Shown here: positions 24,039 through 36,242 of the stretch, in pieces
How positions within the stretch are numbered: the stretch's first letter is position 1
Layout of the letters: every line of letters begins with the position of its first letter
From: Epiperipatus broadwayi
Lineage: Eukaryota; Onychophora; Udeonychophora; Euonychophora; Peripatidae
Direction: 5' to 3'
Assembly: GCA_028023455.1 (NCBI GenBank)
Contig: JAQFVV010012442.1
Location: forward strand, 2,020,903-2,084,902
Length of the DNA: 64,000 nucleotides
The notes under the pieces: model-generated
Database searches by the model: none
What the model was told of the DNA's origin: nothing
The model's input: the letters and a program-made list of their open reading frames with translations, nothing else
Program-made: the position numbers and the translations under genes

Positions 24039-24566
24039 TTAAGCTTCTGTATTTGGCAGTTCTTCTTGACAACCACTATATGGCTTTAATATCCCAGCAT
24101 TATAACTTCCTTTTATCTCTTCATCAATATTTAACCAAAATGCATTTGGGACACCTTGTTTCACAATAGCATATGGTCCAGCATATTGTTGACAAAATTT
24201 ATGATAAACATTATCCATTGGTTTACTTGGGTTATGTGTTTTCACAAAAACCTTGTCTCCAATCTTAAAGTGATGTCTACTTTTCTTCCCCTTTTTATTT
24301 ATAAAATTAGATTTATGAATTAACTGTTGGCGAGCCATTTGAATTTTAGTTTTTATGTCATAGTGATGACATTCAATTGGAGGTTGGTATTTTACAAATA
24401 GCAAAGGAATAGGTTGATTAAAATGTAATTGGATGGGTGTGAATCCAGTAGATTCATTTGCACCCCAATTTATGTAATTCACTACCCATTCTGTCTGCTT
24501 CACCCACCCCCTATTATTTTTATAAGATTTAATAGTCAAAAGTAAACTTAATATTTTTATATACAT
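24039..24566 (-). pseudogene. Integrase C-terminal region of gypsy-type pol
   Basis: The 175-codon frame carries typical end-of-integrase features: WVVNYINWGANESTGFTPIQ, where the host-DNA-side helix meets the NxSTGxSP motif; then HHFKIGDKVFVKTHNPSK (the GDKV strand of the C-terminal domain) and YHKFCQQYAGPYAIVKQ (the KFxxxYxGPY motif). The catalytic DDE core and the HHCC zinc finger upstream are missing, so the protein cannot integrate DNA. The family is clear; the exact clade is not. It belongs to the element whose gag lies at 25604-26358. Confidence 0.8.
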
Positions 24567-24653
24567 ATATACTCACTTAACATTATTTACAAAGTTCAGT
24601 CATTAAAAAGATCCAGTTTTATGTTCCAGGGCCGCAATCATGAAGTATGTCCA

Positions 24654-25262
24654 TTAATTTGTGCCTTTCTCTTCTTCAGGATTTTCATTCACATATTCAA
24701 TAAATGTGAAGGGACCTTCATAAGTGTTGCAAAGCTTATGGAACCTGGGAGCTTTCTGTTTCTTTGTAGGGAGTATAGTTGACTCCAGTATCATCTGGCA
24801 ACTGTCTATGACTTGGTTATCTTCCTGATTATGAAGAGATTTGTTGTACCATAATACACATTCAAGATCAACAAGTGTATTGACTTCATTTGTCCTTTCA
24901 AAGTTGGCTTCACTAATGGGACAATTTTCTTTTGTGAAAAGCCTTTGAGCATATAATAGCCTTTCTTGGATTTTGCTACTGTGTTCATGGTCCTTGTATT
25001 TAGAACAAATTTTATGTTCTGAACATTGGATTCTCACATCAACTTGTTTTGCTCGATCGTCTAATGTATTCATTCCCATACTCTTCATGGGAAGGATTGA
25101 ATCAGCATCATTCCAAAATGTTTTTGGGATCACTCCTCCCAACTTAAAATTGGTGGAATGACTTTCTACTATGTCTTCAGGTACATGCTGAGTCCAAGTA
25201 GCAGGACATTCATGTACAAGAGAAGTTTCTATAGCAACAGAATATTTAGTACTTGGATTGGA
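24654..25262 (-). pseudogene. gag-like open stretch of the gypsy-type element
   Basis: The frame is open on the minus strand from about 25262; the first ATG at 25142 gives 162 codons. The middle part (FWNDADSILPMKSMGM, DDRAKQVDVRIQCSEHKICS) lies in the place of Gag. The end (APRFHKLCNTYEGPFTFIEY) again looks like an integrase C-terminal KFHxLYxGPF motif. If both readings hold, the frame is a deletion fusion of gag with the end of pol. That interpretation is tentative. Confidence 0.4.
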
Positions 25263-25275
25263 TTCAATAACGAAA

Positions 25276-25458
25276 CTAGATGTTTTTTATATCATTAATA
25301 TCACAGCTCATACTATCTATCCTATTATTAATATCATAAGTTTTAGATTCTATCCTATCTTTATTTTCTTTTATACACATTATCTTTGCTTCCAAATTAC
25401 TATTTATTTTGATCTCCAAATCATCAATATCAGTTTTGGTTGCCATAGTAACCTTCAT
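25276..25458 (-). pseudogene. Coiled-coil gag piece
   Basis: The 60-codon frame has ITTD-like heptads (DDLEIKINSNLEAKIMCIKE, NRIDSMSCDINDIKNI). Sequence style and position continue the gag coiled coil at 25604-26011 after a frame break. Confidence 0.45.
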
Positions 25459-25603
25459 ATCTCTATCTTAGTGGATTCCTGGGCTTGGTGAACCTCCTTA
25501 ATTTTGCTATCAATTTGGATGATAATGCTTTCTTTAAATTCAGTATATCACTCTTGACATGCAAGTTCACTACATCTATATTTATTCTCATCTCTTCTAC
25601 ATT

Positions 25604-26358
25604 TCACTTTAATTCCATACTACTGTTATGCACTTCATTCATCTCCGAAGATAACTGCTCCATGGATGTAGAAAATTTCATTTCAATGCCACTAATTTTT
25701 TTCTTAACCTCCTCATCCAATTTGTCAATATCAGCCGTAGTTTCCATGTTGCTTATTTCAGCCTTTTTTATATTAATCTGACCACTCATGGCATCCATCT
25801 GACCATTCATGTCAGCCTTGACTGTATCTATCTGACCACTCATGCTATTCATCCGATCATTCATCTGACCACTCATGCTATCCATCATACTATTCATGTC
25901 ATTAATCTGACCACTTATGTTATCCATCTGACCACTCTTGTCAGCTTGCATGGCATTCATCTGACAAATGTCAGCATGCATGGCATCCATCCAACCATTC
26001 ATGTCCTTCATCTAATCCAATAATGATGGAACATCTGGATCATGGCTCCACTATCTTCTGAAACCTGTGTTAGTCCAATTCCAGGTGATTGAGCAAACTG
26101 TTCATTTGAGTCTCCTTGAATTTGAGATATCATTTGTTTTTCCTCTTGCATTGAGAAAGAATGATCAGCTCCAACCATTGAACCCCCAGACACATTTATG
26201 TCTACTGATCGTACTTGTTCCATATTAGGATCATGCTCAGCTTCATTGCCACTAACATCATGTGGCTTTACATATAATTCCTTACTCATACTTGACAAAT
26301 ATCTCCCACTTCTGAGAAACATACAAAATAAACTAACACTTTTCTTTAAAATATCCAT
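25604..26358 (-). pseudogene. gag N-terminal region with tandem MSGQM repeats
   Basis: Two minus-strand frames overlap at 26008-26011. The upstream one (26358-26008) starts MDILKKS and has LRSGRYLSSMSKEL, like the RSGR motif near the start of many gypsy-type Gags. The downstream one (26011-25604) is a coiled coil built of repeats around SGQMNDMNSMMDSM and MDAMSGQI, visible at DNA level as recurring CTGACCACTCATG-type units (plus strand 25780-25990). Repeat number probably varies between copies. The frame break between them and the missing capsid domain show decay. Assignment as Gag rests on position, the RSGR start and similarity in style to the other gag remnants here. Confidence 0.6.
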
Positions 26359-27189
26359 TCTATGGCAAAATTATTTCTTTTTATATAATATTCTATAATA
26401 TGTCATAGGATCTTCTACCAACTTGTGTCATCTCATGTGATTTTGGTTACTTTAAGTATTTTACATATCATTGGTATTAATGCTGATTTTATATATTTTT
26501 CCCTTATCTGCTTCACTTGCCTACTAGCAATGCCAGACAAAAATTGTAATTTTCTTAATCTCATTCTTTTGTTCATTGTTTTTAAAAAATTTTAATTAAG
26601 ACTTAGATTTCCAACCAATTCTTATCATTATGTTTCTTTATTTAATTAGTGGCCGGAATGTAAGTCCCAATTAATTTAACAGATCAGTCAAAGATCTTCC
26701 GTTGATAACATTTCTTTGTCTGTGGAATTTAATTTGTCCAACAGACTTTCACACCTACGGCCATATTGTTTTTCCTTTTATATATCACATATTACATTTT
26801 ATTTAAATTTACAATTCATTCATTTTTTTTCACATTTGTTTTTTACATTTTATTTTAATTTGTTATTATATAGTTTTTTTTTAATGAGAGAGAAGACACG
26901 CATTTCTTTATGCATCCTTTTCCCCTCTCCCACAATAAACAAAATAACTTTCTAGCATTTGACTTACAAGAGAGAAAGAGACACATTTCTTTATGCACCC
27001 CCCTCCCCTTCTCTTACTATTACAAATCCACAGTAAATTTTGACATTAGAATTTCAATTTTGCCTTTTCCTTCCTTAAATTTTTAAAATTTAATAGCTAC
27101 TTTATTTCACCTTTATTACTTTTTGTTAGCGAATTTATCTAATGTTATTAATAAATATGTATGTGTGTCGACGACATTACGTGGTTGTC

Positions 27190-27191
<2 letters not shown>
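26359..27191. other. Flank of the gypsy-type element; short direct repeat
   Basis: Non-coding. A ~86-bp direct repeat (about 26884 and 26970) shares ACATTTCTTTATGCA and C-rich tails. This could be 5' LTR/leader sequence, but no matching LTR partner was found. Confidence 0.4.

Positions 27192-27222
<31 letters not shown>
27192..27222. repeat. (TA)n tract inside a short inverted repeat
   Basis: The TA run is flanked by GGTTGTCAC on the left and GTGACCA on the right. Confidence 0.8.
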
Positions 27223-27225
<3 letters not shown>

Positions 27226-29051
27226 CCATTGGCTTTGCCAAAAAAGCTAAAATTTCATTGTTGCTGTTTTTTACCTACAAAAAAAATGAGAATTTATTAT
27301 GTCACCTATCTCTGTAAATTAGATATATATATAGACAAGTCTAAATAGTCAATGATTAAAATATTTATGTCATGAAAAGACAATATTATGTTTTACTTTA
27401 CTGTTTTGCCTATAATATTTAAGCTTATAATAAAAGTATATGTTAATAAATTAAATCTAAAATGTACCTAATCATATTGGAAAAATGCAGATTATTTAAT
27501 ACAAGTTAGAATAGCTAGATTAGTGCTTGAAGTAATTATAAAATTAATTGACATTAATTTAATGTTAAAAATTAAGGAGTAGTTATCATAATTCAAATAA
27601 AATATTTATTTAAACTAATTTATAATAGTATCAGTCAATTTGTCCAATTAATAATATTAAAATTGAGATAAGAGATTAAATTAAATAAATAATCAGTTTA
27701 TTGATATTTAAAGAAAACAAAGTAATTGGTTTAAAAGATTTGGGGCGATTTCTGAATGTGTATGTGATTATAGTATTAAGTTTAAATTTTATTTATTAAT
27801 GGAGATATTTCTTCAGTTTGTAATATTTAATATTATTCTAGAGTATTTTGTTTAATTAAAAGAATTAAATAAAATATTAGCGAACCTCTAATTATAATTA
27901 TTTATATAATTTAAAATAGTATAAGACAATTAATAAAATTATGTAATATTTATTTTATACTTTTTTAATTATTTTATTTTAATGCAATAATTTGGTAATT
28001 ATATAATTCTTAGACTCTCGTGTGATTGTTTGGCTGACTTGTTGCTAAATTTAGATTTAGACTATAAAGATCAATCAACTTTTAATTTAAGGTCAAGAAA
28101 TAAATAGAAAATGAAATTTCCTATCAATCAGAATCACTAACAATAGCAAGCTATAAAAGGATGCACATGTACATGTTTAGGAGAAAAGTATATCAAAGGG
28201 GTAGAAATATCTAAAGTATAAAATCAGAGTGGAAGGAAAAAATATTTCCCTGCTGCCCATAAGAATTGCTGAAGGTGTTTAAATTTGAAAAGTCATTAGT
28301 AAAGTGTAAATTTTAATAAGTTGTTGTTTGATAAAATTAAAAATGAATACATAAAACTATGTCAGGTAATGGTTATCATCCAATGTTAATCAGGGAATCT
28401 AAATCAAATGTTAAAGGAAGAATTTATAAACAGTATGTTAATTAATTTTCTACAAATAATGAAAGTGTAAGTTCTTCCATATAACTTATCCTAATTCATT
28501 TAAAAAATTTATTCATTATGAATTATTTAAATTTCTTATTTGAAAGTACATTTATTGGAAGTTTGTCTTAGTGCTAACTACAATAATTTAAATATTCTGT
28601 TATAATTTGTTAAGATAATATGATTAATCAGAAACTTTTACAATGTTTATTGTCTTAATATGCAGGTAAAATTATCTAAATACATAATTATTCATGAAAG
28701 AAAAAAAACCATTGTTGTGAGCTGTCATGACATTATTATTATCATAAGAATTTAATTGCATAGTGTATCCAATAAAAAAAAATTGCCAAAGAAAGTCATT
28801 TATACTTTCATATTTATACATTAATATTCCTAATGTTGGAAATTTTTTCATATTAAATTTGTGTCTTCAATAATAACAAATGATTGTTATTTTCTATGAA
28901 ACAAGTATATGTAATAGCTACTTTAAATATTCACAAATTTAGAGAAGGAAGTTTTAACAAAACTGCTATATAAAAATATTTGAATAAATTCTATGTAAAT
29001 GATTTAGTCAAAATAATTTCTTATATATAGAAGAGATATATGTGATTAAAG
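27223..29051. other. AT-rich, no recognised gene
   Basis: No open frame of protein-like composition and no element borders were seen. Confidence 0.55.
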
Positions 29052-29055
29052 CTAT
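29052..29055. repeat. Target-site duplication, left copy (CTAT)
   Basis: Identical to 35216-35219 on the other side of the element. Confidence 0.7.
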
Positions 29056-30352
29056 TGTAACATCCACTTCTCTATTAGGCTTTTCTATAAGTTAACTACA
29101 TGTACTCAGTGACCAAATTATGTCCTATCTATTAAATTTGTTTCATCAGACAATACAGTAAGATATGGACGCAATTGTTTTTCCTGGGCACACAACACCC
29201 TTTTAACTAATGTAACTATGAAAATAATGGGATCATGTAAGCCAGATTTTAATTTATTTGAAACACGCCAGGATTCTGTGTCAGAATCCATTGGACAAAC
29301 CACCATTATTTATTTAGTTAAGATGAAATTATTTGCAATCTCTGGAAGATTGTGTTTCAGTAGAGCATTGGCAATTTATAGGAACTATAATAATGTCAAA
29401 GTTATAATAAATTTAGAACTATAAGCATCAATAACAATGTAGTCATATTTTACTTTATTAATACAAAACAATACATTAATATGATCGAAAGAATAAAATA
29501 TAAAAAAACACACAAAGATTAAAACTACAGATATTTGTTTCTTTTATTTGTATGTCTCATGGTGACAGTTTGTCATGCTTAAGAGTTCAAGAAAGTGATC
29601 ACTAATATTTGATTTAGTAAAGTTAGTTAATGGTAAGTTTAAATGCTCATGTACAGGATTTCTAATGCTGACTATGCATGGATTTTTTTAGAATGGATCT
29701 ACTGTCCAGTCTTCAGGTGATCCTTATGTTTTTGTGGTTTCAAATCAGGTAGGAGATGGCTTCTTCACTCAGGTAGTTCACAACCCAGGTACAAAGTAAC
29801 CCCAGCAAATGAACTGCTACTCCTCACACATCTTAATACATCAGCCTATTAATAAGAGTAGTTTGGCCCATTTTCATAATTTCTTTATGTTTATTTTTTT
29901 ACTGATTTTTCTGCATGAACGACAATCTAAAAAAGAAGCTGCCCCACACCATGTGTTATTCCTTTTTTTTCTGGGCAACTCCCCTGTTGACACCTGTCAA
30001 TGTGTAAAAAATTTAAAAGAATTTAGCCCACAAAGTCTTCCTTTTTTGGGGTTGCCATCTTTAATTACCAAAGGAATGCTACAAATTTGTTTCCATACAG
30101 CAGATGGCTTTGTGATAACGGTTTGTTTTAATTTTACAAAATACAAAGTAGTTACCCTTTTTGTATCCATTATAATTTTTACATTTTTTCTCTCTTTTTT
30201 TATTTCTTTTAACACACATAAAAAATATCTATACCCATGTTGTTTAAACTAATTGACCAAATATATTAAAATAAATATATTTTTCGTTAGTAATTTATCA
30301 ATTTAATTTTTAAATTGCCAATGCTATTTGCACTAGAATAAAATATAGTACA
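29056..30352 (-). repeat. 3' LTR of the gypsy-type element
   Basis: About 1.3 kb, directly repeated at 33907-35215. It contains the hairpin GGATTCTGTGTCAGAATCC (29273-29291), also present with one change in the other LTR. A 147-codon plus-strand frame at 29809-30252 lies within it and is not a gene. Confidence 0.9.
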
Positions 30353-30578
30353 CTCTGCAGTCAATGACAAAAATAAAATATTGTATTTACACTCTTCTTT
30401 TATTCTCCAACCTTATTTTGATGCATCCAGGTCTTCAGGGTCTAAATCCATCCAGTTTTATCTCCTAAAGCTATATCTGTCAGGATTTGTTTTAAAGGCT
30501 TTAAAGCTCTCACATTGAAAGTCCCCTTTTTTCTCCTTTCATTCATGAGAGTAAAATCATTTGGACCATTCTCTCTAA

Positions 30579-31560
30579 CTATTTGATGAGGGTCTTCATA
30601 TAATTCCTGAAACTTTTTGCATATACCTTTCTCTGTTTGGCTAATGGGATTTGTCCAGACCCATATGCTTTTCCCTTTTTGAAATCTATGGGTTTTATAC
30701 CACTCCTGTATACCCTTGCAACTGTTGCATGGCTCATGTTAGATGCTACTATTCTCTGATCAACCTCTCCATTGATATGTTCAGGAATGGTTGGCAACTT
30801 GGCCTTGTATAACCATGGTACGGGTGGATGGAATTGTAGCTGAATGGATGCAAACCTTGTGGATTCATTCTCCATAAAGTTGATATAATTCATCACCCTG
30901 GGCAACTGTTTCATCCACTCTTTATGGCTTGAAGATGTGTACATTCTTAAAAGTTTCCCAATTCCCTCATCATTCTTTCACAAGGGTTTGACTGAGGGTT
31001 ACGAATAGATGACAGTGTGAGTCGTACTTTCATTTTCACCATCCACTCCTTTCATTCTTTGGCAATGAAAGGAGTTCTGTGGTCAGATAATATTGTCTTT
31101 GGTTTGCCCATTTTGGGAAAGTGTTGTGTTTCTAATATGCATATGGTGTTCCTTGTATTAGCCTGTGGCATAGGGTATGCACATACCCATTTCAGAAAAA
31201 CATCATACACCACTAATATGTACTTCATCTTACAGAACCTCGGTAGTGGCCCATAAAAATCAATCGCTATCTGATCATTCAGTCTTTTTTTATTAGTGGG
31301 TTTACCATTCTTGCATATTATTTGTTGATTGGTTTAGTTTTCTGGCACAGTTCACACCCTTTCAATGTTTTAGGTATTTGGTATCTCATGTTCGGGCAGT
31401 AAAACCAAGTTTTCAACAATCTCTCTGTCTTGTGGACCCCATAATGGCCATATAAATAGTGTGTATACATAGTTAGCCTGTCTTGGAGCATTTTGGGCAT
31501 TACCATCGTCCACATTCCCTCCTTTATGTCTACCAAATACCATAACACTTCCTTGCTCAA
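30579..31560 (-). pseudogene. Integrase of gypsy-type pol (broken)
   Basis: The zinc-binding domain is at 31560-31318: HYLYGHYGVHKTERLLK, then CELCQKTK, i.e. HHCC. The catalytic core follows on the minus strand with the first Asp in IDFYGPLPRFCKMKY, the second in ILSDHRTPF and the Glu in NPQSNPCERMMRELG, so all three DDE residues are recognisable. A stop follows the HHCC finger and another lies between the second Asp and the Glu. The end (30944-30579) has NYINFMENESTRFASIQLQF and a decayed C-terminal domain. The family call is secure; the gene is dead. Confidence 0.88.
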
Positions 31561-32431
31561 CCGATATCTTCCATTTTTTGGAATACCTCTTTCTTTGCTT
31601 TTTCTTCTAAATTATTTATAATCACCTGATATCTGGGATCTAACTTGTGCTTATTGCCTAAGTGCTTCAATTCATCTTCCACAGATGTATCAATTTCTGT
31701 GCTTAACGCCACCAGACTTATATCTTCCACCTGCAGATTCCCTCTGGGCTCCAAATCTCAGTTTCGTCTCAAAGTATCTGCAACTATGTTTTCCAAACCT
31801 TTACAATATTCTACAGAATAGTTGAATTCTTGTAGAAAAAGTCTGCAACATATCAATCTACTATTAGACAGATAATTGTGGTTAATGAATTCCAGATTCT
31901 TATGGCTAGTTCTGACTATCACCTCTGACCCTATCAGAATTTGTCGGAATCTCTGGAATGCCCATACCACAGCCAACACTTCCTTTTCTGTTACAGAATA
32001 GTTGACTTCTGATCCCCTTAATGGTATACTAATGAAGTATATTCCCCCTTGACTACCATCTTCTTGTGTTTGCATCAAAGCCACACCTAGTCTGTATCAA
32101 CTGCTATCCATCTGTATTTATAAAGATTTTTTTAAATCAGGGTATATCAGCATCACTTGTCCCAAAAAAAATTTTTAATGCCTTTGAATACTTCATTATG
32201 TTTATCTGTCCATTCTTATGGGATGTTTTTTCATAATAACTGTAATAAATGTTTTATATCTGCTGCAAAGTTTCTATAAAATTTATTATAAAAATTACAT
32301 AGTCCTAAAAAGGACTTAACCTGTCTCACTGACTTAGGGGCTGGGAAGTCTCTGATGGGGTGTATTTTATCTGGATGAAGCTTAATCCCTGTTTTACTGA
32401 TCATGTGCCTGAAAAAACTGACTTCTGTCAT
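31557..32431 (-). pseudogene. RT connection and RNase H region of gypsy-type pol
   Basis: 32431-32231 has the RT thumb/connection motif with KTGIKLHPDKIHPIRDFPAP and KSFLGLCNFYNKF. 32084-31758 is RNase H-like: VNYSVTEKEVLAVVWAFQRF (the catalytic-Glu helix), then SEVIVRTSHKNLEFI with the expected TDH reading TSH, so a catalytic Asp is replaced. It ends near NIVADTLRRN (normally AD-LSR). A spacer open frame at 31754-31557 leads to integrase. Frame breaks separate the pieces. Confidence 0.85.
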
Positions 32432-32887
32432 GGCTATACAACTTTTTTACAAATTAATGTGGATACCTTTGTCTTGGCATTCTTGTAAAAACATTTTCAA
32501 ATGACTTAAATGCTCTCTTGGAATTTTAGATGCAATAATGGCATCATCCATATAAATAGTCACCAAACTCTTGATTTTGGGTGATAATACTCAGTCCAGG
32601 CACTCTAGCAAGTCTAACCCACTGTTTCTTAAGCCAAATGGCATTCTGTTAAATTGGTAAGATATGCCATTATGTCTGAAGGCTGTATATTGGTGGTCTT
32701 CTGGGTGTAGTTTAATCTGCCAATAACTGGCCGTCACATCTAATATCGAAAAGATTTCTTTACCACAGAACCTGTTCAATAATTTGTTCATTGGTGGAGG
32801 CACATTTTGGTAAGGCCAGGTGATTCTATTAAGCTGTCTCGCATCTAAGCATAACCTAAATGATCCATCTTTTTTTACTATCACCAA
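32432..32887 (-). pseudogene. Reverse transcriptase of gypsy-type pol (frameshifted)
   Basis: The frame 32887-32591 carries VIVKKDGSFRLCLDARQLN, then EIFSILDVTASYWQIKLHPE (first catalytic Asp in LDVTASYWQI) and AFRHNGISYQFNRMPFGL. After a frame break the active site YMDD reads on the minus strand at 32554-32543, followed by ASKIPREHLSHLKMFLQEC and a stop in the next strand (INL*KSC). The polymerase motifs are present, but the protein is broken in at least two places. Confidence 0.9.
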
Positions 32888-33342
32888 TGGTTTGTTATAA
32901 GGTGATGATCCCTTTATTATAGTTCCTCACTTTTCCATCTACAACAATTGTTTTTCCATTTCTGTTCGATATTGATAAGGTACTGGATACATAATGCCTG
33001 ATATGACATGCCATCTATAATCCTAATTCAATGTTCATACCCCTTAATTATCCCTGATCTATCTGAAAAATTTTCACTATACTTCTCCAATAATTTCTTC
33101 ATTGTATTTTCTCATTTTTTTTGCTCCCTCTCTGTCTTGCTTTATATACTACATATTTCTTTTGGCAGTGTCTTTTCTTTTGATTTAAATTCTACTATTA
33201 CGGTTTCACATATAATACTGTCTTCTTTATAGTTAATTAAACACCCTGTTTTATGAATAAAATCTGACCTTAATATCACATTGTGTATGAGTCCCTTCAA
33301 TATCAACAAAGTATGTTGTATGATTCTCTTTACTACTCTTAT

Positions 33343-33627
33343 TCATACCCATACTAGTTTTGTCTCTAGTTGGACCTTTTTATTATTGGCCAAAGTTACT
33401 AGGGATTTCCTCACTGGCAGAGTTTGAATGTCATGGGTTTGTTGTATCATCTGTGCATATACAGTATCAGACATGACTGATATTTGACTACCAATATCAA
33501 ACAATGCATGTACTTCAATATTATTAACTGATATTGTAATTTTTAGGCAATCTTTCATTGCAAACTTTATGTTCTCCTTATCCCATTCGCAAATTAGATT
33601 ATTTACTCCTTTCATTTCACCTATCAT
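33343..33627 (-). pseudogene. Aspartic protease of gypsy-type pol
   Basis: The 95-codon frame contains VHALFDIGSQISVMSD, the retropepsin active-site loop with DIG in place of DTG or DSG, preceded by a strand ITISVNNIEVHAL. Ile at the middle position is unusual and may be inactivating. This is the most 5' coding piece of the element, since gag is missing. Confidence 0.8.
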
Positions 33628-33886
33628 CGCTTCAATATCTTTTGTACTTTGTATACTTTGTTTGATTTCTATTCTATTATTTATCTCTCATTAATACATT
33701 TGCTGAAGTTGGTCTTTCTTCCTGTCACTTTACCCTATGAACTACTTTACTTCCATCATTTTGCCTACTCTTATTTCTTTTAAACCTACATATGCGAAAC
33801 AAAAACAAAAAAATAAAATAAACCACAAAACTTTATATTTAAACTTTTATTATTTACTCCTATCTCAGGATGTGGTTATCATCAAA

Positions 33887-33905
33887 GCCTCAAGTTAGAC
33901 CACCA
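33887..33905 (-). promoter_or_regulatory. Candidate primer-binding site
   Basis: On the minus strand, one base inside the 5' LTR end, the sequence reads TGGTGGTCTAACTTGAGGC. TGG and the place fit a primer site; I cannot name the tRNA. Confidence 0.4.
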
Positions 33906-33906
33906 T

Positions 33907-35215
33907 TGTAATGTGCACTTCTCTATTAGGGTTTTCTATGAGTTAACTACATGTACTCATTGACCAAATTATGTCTTATCTATTACATTTGTTTTGTCAG
34001 ACAATTCAATAAGATTTAATGGATGCAATTATTTTTCCTGGTCACACAATGCACTTTTAAATAATGTAACTACTAAAATAATGGTATCATGTAAGCCAGA
34101 TTTTAATTGATTTGCAAGGCACCAGGATTCTGTGTCGGAATCCACTGGCCAAACCACCTTTATTTATTTAGTGACAACAAAATTATTTGGAATCTCCTGA
34201 GGTTTGTGTCTCAGTTCAGCATTGGCAATTTATTTGAACTATAATAAGGTTGAAGTTATAATGAATTTAGAACTATAAGAATCAAGAACTATGTAAGTCA
34301 TATTTTACTTTATTAATACAAAACAACACATTAATATGATTGAAAGAATGAAATATAAAAAACACACAAAGATTAAAACTACAGCTAATATTTGTTTCTT
34401 TTATTTGTATGACTCATGGCGATGGTTTGTCACACTTAAGAGTTCAAGAAAGTGATCACTAATATTTGATTTATTAAAGTTACTTACTGGTCAGTTTGAA
34501 TGTTCACGTACAGAAATTCTAATGTTGACCATGCATGGATTTCTTTAGAATGGATCTACTGTCCAGTATACCAGCAATCCTTAAGTTTTTGTGGTTTGAA
34601 ATCTAGTAGAAAATGGCTTCTTCACTCTGGTAGTTCACAACACAGTTACAAAGCAACCCCAGCAAATGAACTGCTACTCCTCGCACATCTTAAGATTTCA
34701 GCCTATTAGTAAAAGTAGTTTGGCCCACTTTCATAATTTCTTTACATTTATTTTTTTTACTGATTCTTCTGCAGAAAGGATGATCTAAAAAAGAAGCTGC
34801 CCTGCACTGTGTGTTATTTCTTTTTTTTTCTTTCTGCACAACTCCCCTGTTGATACCTGTCAATGCGTACCAAATTTTAAAATTTTAGCCACAAAGTCTT
34901 CCTTTTTTTCTTGGTTGCCATCTTTAATTACTGAAGGAATGTTACTCTTTCGTTTCCATATTGCTGATGCTTTGCAATAATGGTTTGTTTTATTTTAACA
35001 AAATACAAAGTAGTTTCCTTTTTTGTTTCAATTATACTTTTTACATTATTCTTCTCTTTTTTTATTTTTTTTTAACACACATAAAAAATATCTATACCCA
35101 CGTTGTTTAAACTAACCGATCAAATATATTAAAATAAATATATTTTTCATTAGTATTTTATCAATTTAATTTTTGAATTGCCAACACTATTTGTACTAGA
35201 ATAAAATACAGTAGA
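33907..35215 (-). repeat. 5' LTR of the gypsy-type element
   Basis: Directly repeats 29056-30352 and is followed by the right target duplication CTAT at 35216-35219. Confidence 0.9.
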
Positions 35216-35219
35216 CTAT

Positions 35220-36229
35220 ATTAATGTTACTTTAAAATCTACTTAACTTGATAGATAAATGTTAAGGATCAAACCACTATATTTATTATTTTGTTTGAGA
35301 ACCACCTATTTGAATTGGAAAAAAGAATACATATTAAACGTTAAATTAAAATATCCACATTGGATAAAGTGTAATGTATAAAGAAGTGCTGCATTGTTTT
35401 GTTAAGTATATGTGTAATAATTTGTGAAATAATGACCATTTATTTGTTTATTTATAATATTTTTTATGTGTGCATGTGTGAAGTCTTTACAAAAGAAAAG
35501 AACTGTCAATGCAAATGTATTTTTGAATTATATCACTTGTATCTGGAGAGTATCTGTTTGTGTTAAATTACATGTGGTTGGACAAGAAGTTGGATGTGAT
35601 TATGGGCTTGAGTATATTTTGTTTATATTTATAAAGGAAAAAGGAGATTGTGATAAAAATTATGCTTAGAGATTAGTATGCATTTATAATATTTTACATG
35701 CCATTTAAATATTAATTTTATTTTGATATTGTTTGTGTTATGGTCTAGTATTTCTGACAGGAGTTTAATTATTATTGTAAGCATTAATGAGACTATGTAA
35801 TATAATGATTTATATTATGTTATTTTTGGCTGCAGAAAAGAATTTGCTATTAACTGAAAGGAGACACTTTGAATCCTTTTGGAGGCCGTAAAAGAACCAA
35901 GCAGGGCAAATTCCTAATGTCCACTCCAGACATTCTTTTTGTTGCAGCTGTTATTACTATGTGATTATTCATATAGTATGTGAACATGGATGGGCTGATC
36001 ACCAAAACACATTAGCCAGTGTGGTGAGTTTATAGGCTTTTTACCTCTGAGTTTAAGATCAAGAAACACCATCGACTTTCTTCTCAGTTGCCTTATAATG
36101 CAGAATGCATGTTTGTGTAAATGATAAATATTTTTTCCAATATATGCAATTATGACAGACAAAAATAAATCATGGCCCTTATTGCCAGAGGGCTGTAAAG
36201 TTACCAACCAAGGCAGAAGTTGGGGCCGA
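35220..36229. other. Region upstream of the RTE coding part
   Basis: 35220-35820 is AT-rich. 35830-36229 is more balanced in composition and may be the 5' untranslated part of the RTE element, but no start border was found. Confidence 0.4.
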
Positions 36230-36242
36230 AAACAGAGGGTGC

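Larger units (their letters stand above)
23403..26358 (-). mobile_element. Broken gypsy-type retrotransposon (minus strand)
   Basis: On the minus strand the order is gag N-terminus (26358-25604), coiled-coil piece (25458-25276), a gag-like open stretch (~25262-24654), integrase C-terminal part (24566-24039), then a purine tract and an LTR-like TG start at 23402. Protease, RT and RNase H are absent, so more than 2 kb of pol is deleted. Paired LTRs were not found. Confidence 0.6.
29056..35215 (-). mobile_element. gypsy-type LTR retrotransposon, gag-deleted (minus strand)
   Basis: LTR copies at 29056-30352 and 33907-35215 both begin TGTAA on the plus strand and end TACA or TAGA. The 4-base sequence CTAT lies on both outer sides (29052-29055 and 35216-35219), a target duplication that fixes the borders. 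The internal 3.55 kb, read on the minus strand, holds protease, RT, RNase H and integrase in Ty3/gypsy order, each broken by frameshifts or stops. Only ~280 bp lie between the 5' LTR and protease, so nearly all gag is deleted. LTR identity is roughly 85% by eye in the first 240 bases, making this insertion much older than the element at 14502. Confidence 0.92.

Noticed and set aside
29809-30252. 147-codon plus-strand ORF
   Set aside because: It lies inside the 3' LTR of the minus-strand gypsy-type element; the equivalent part of the other LTR is interrupted.
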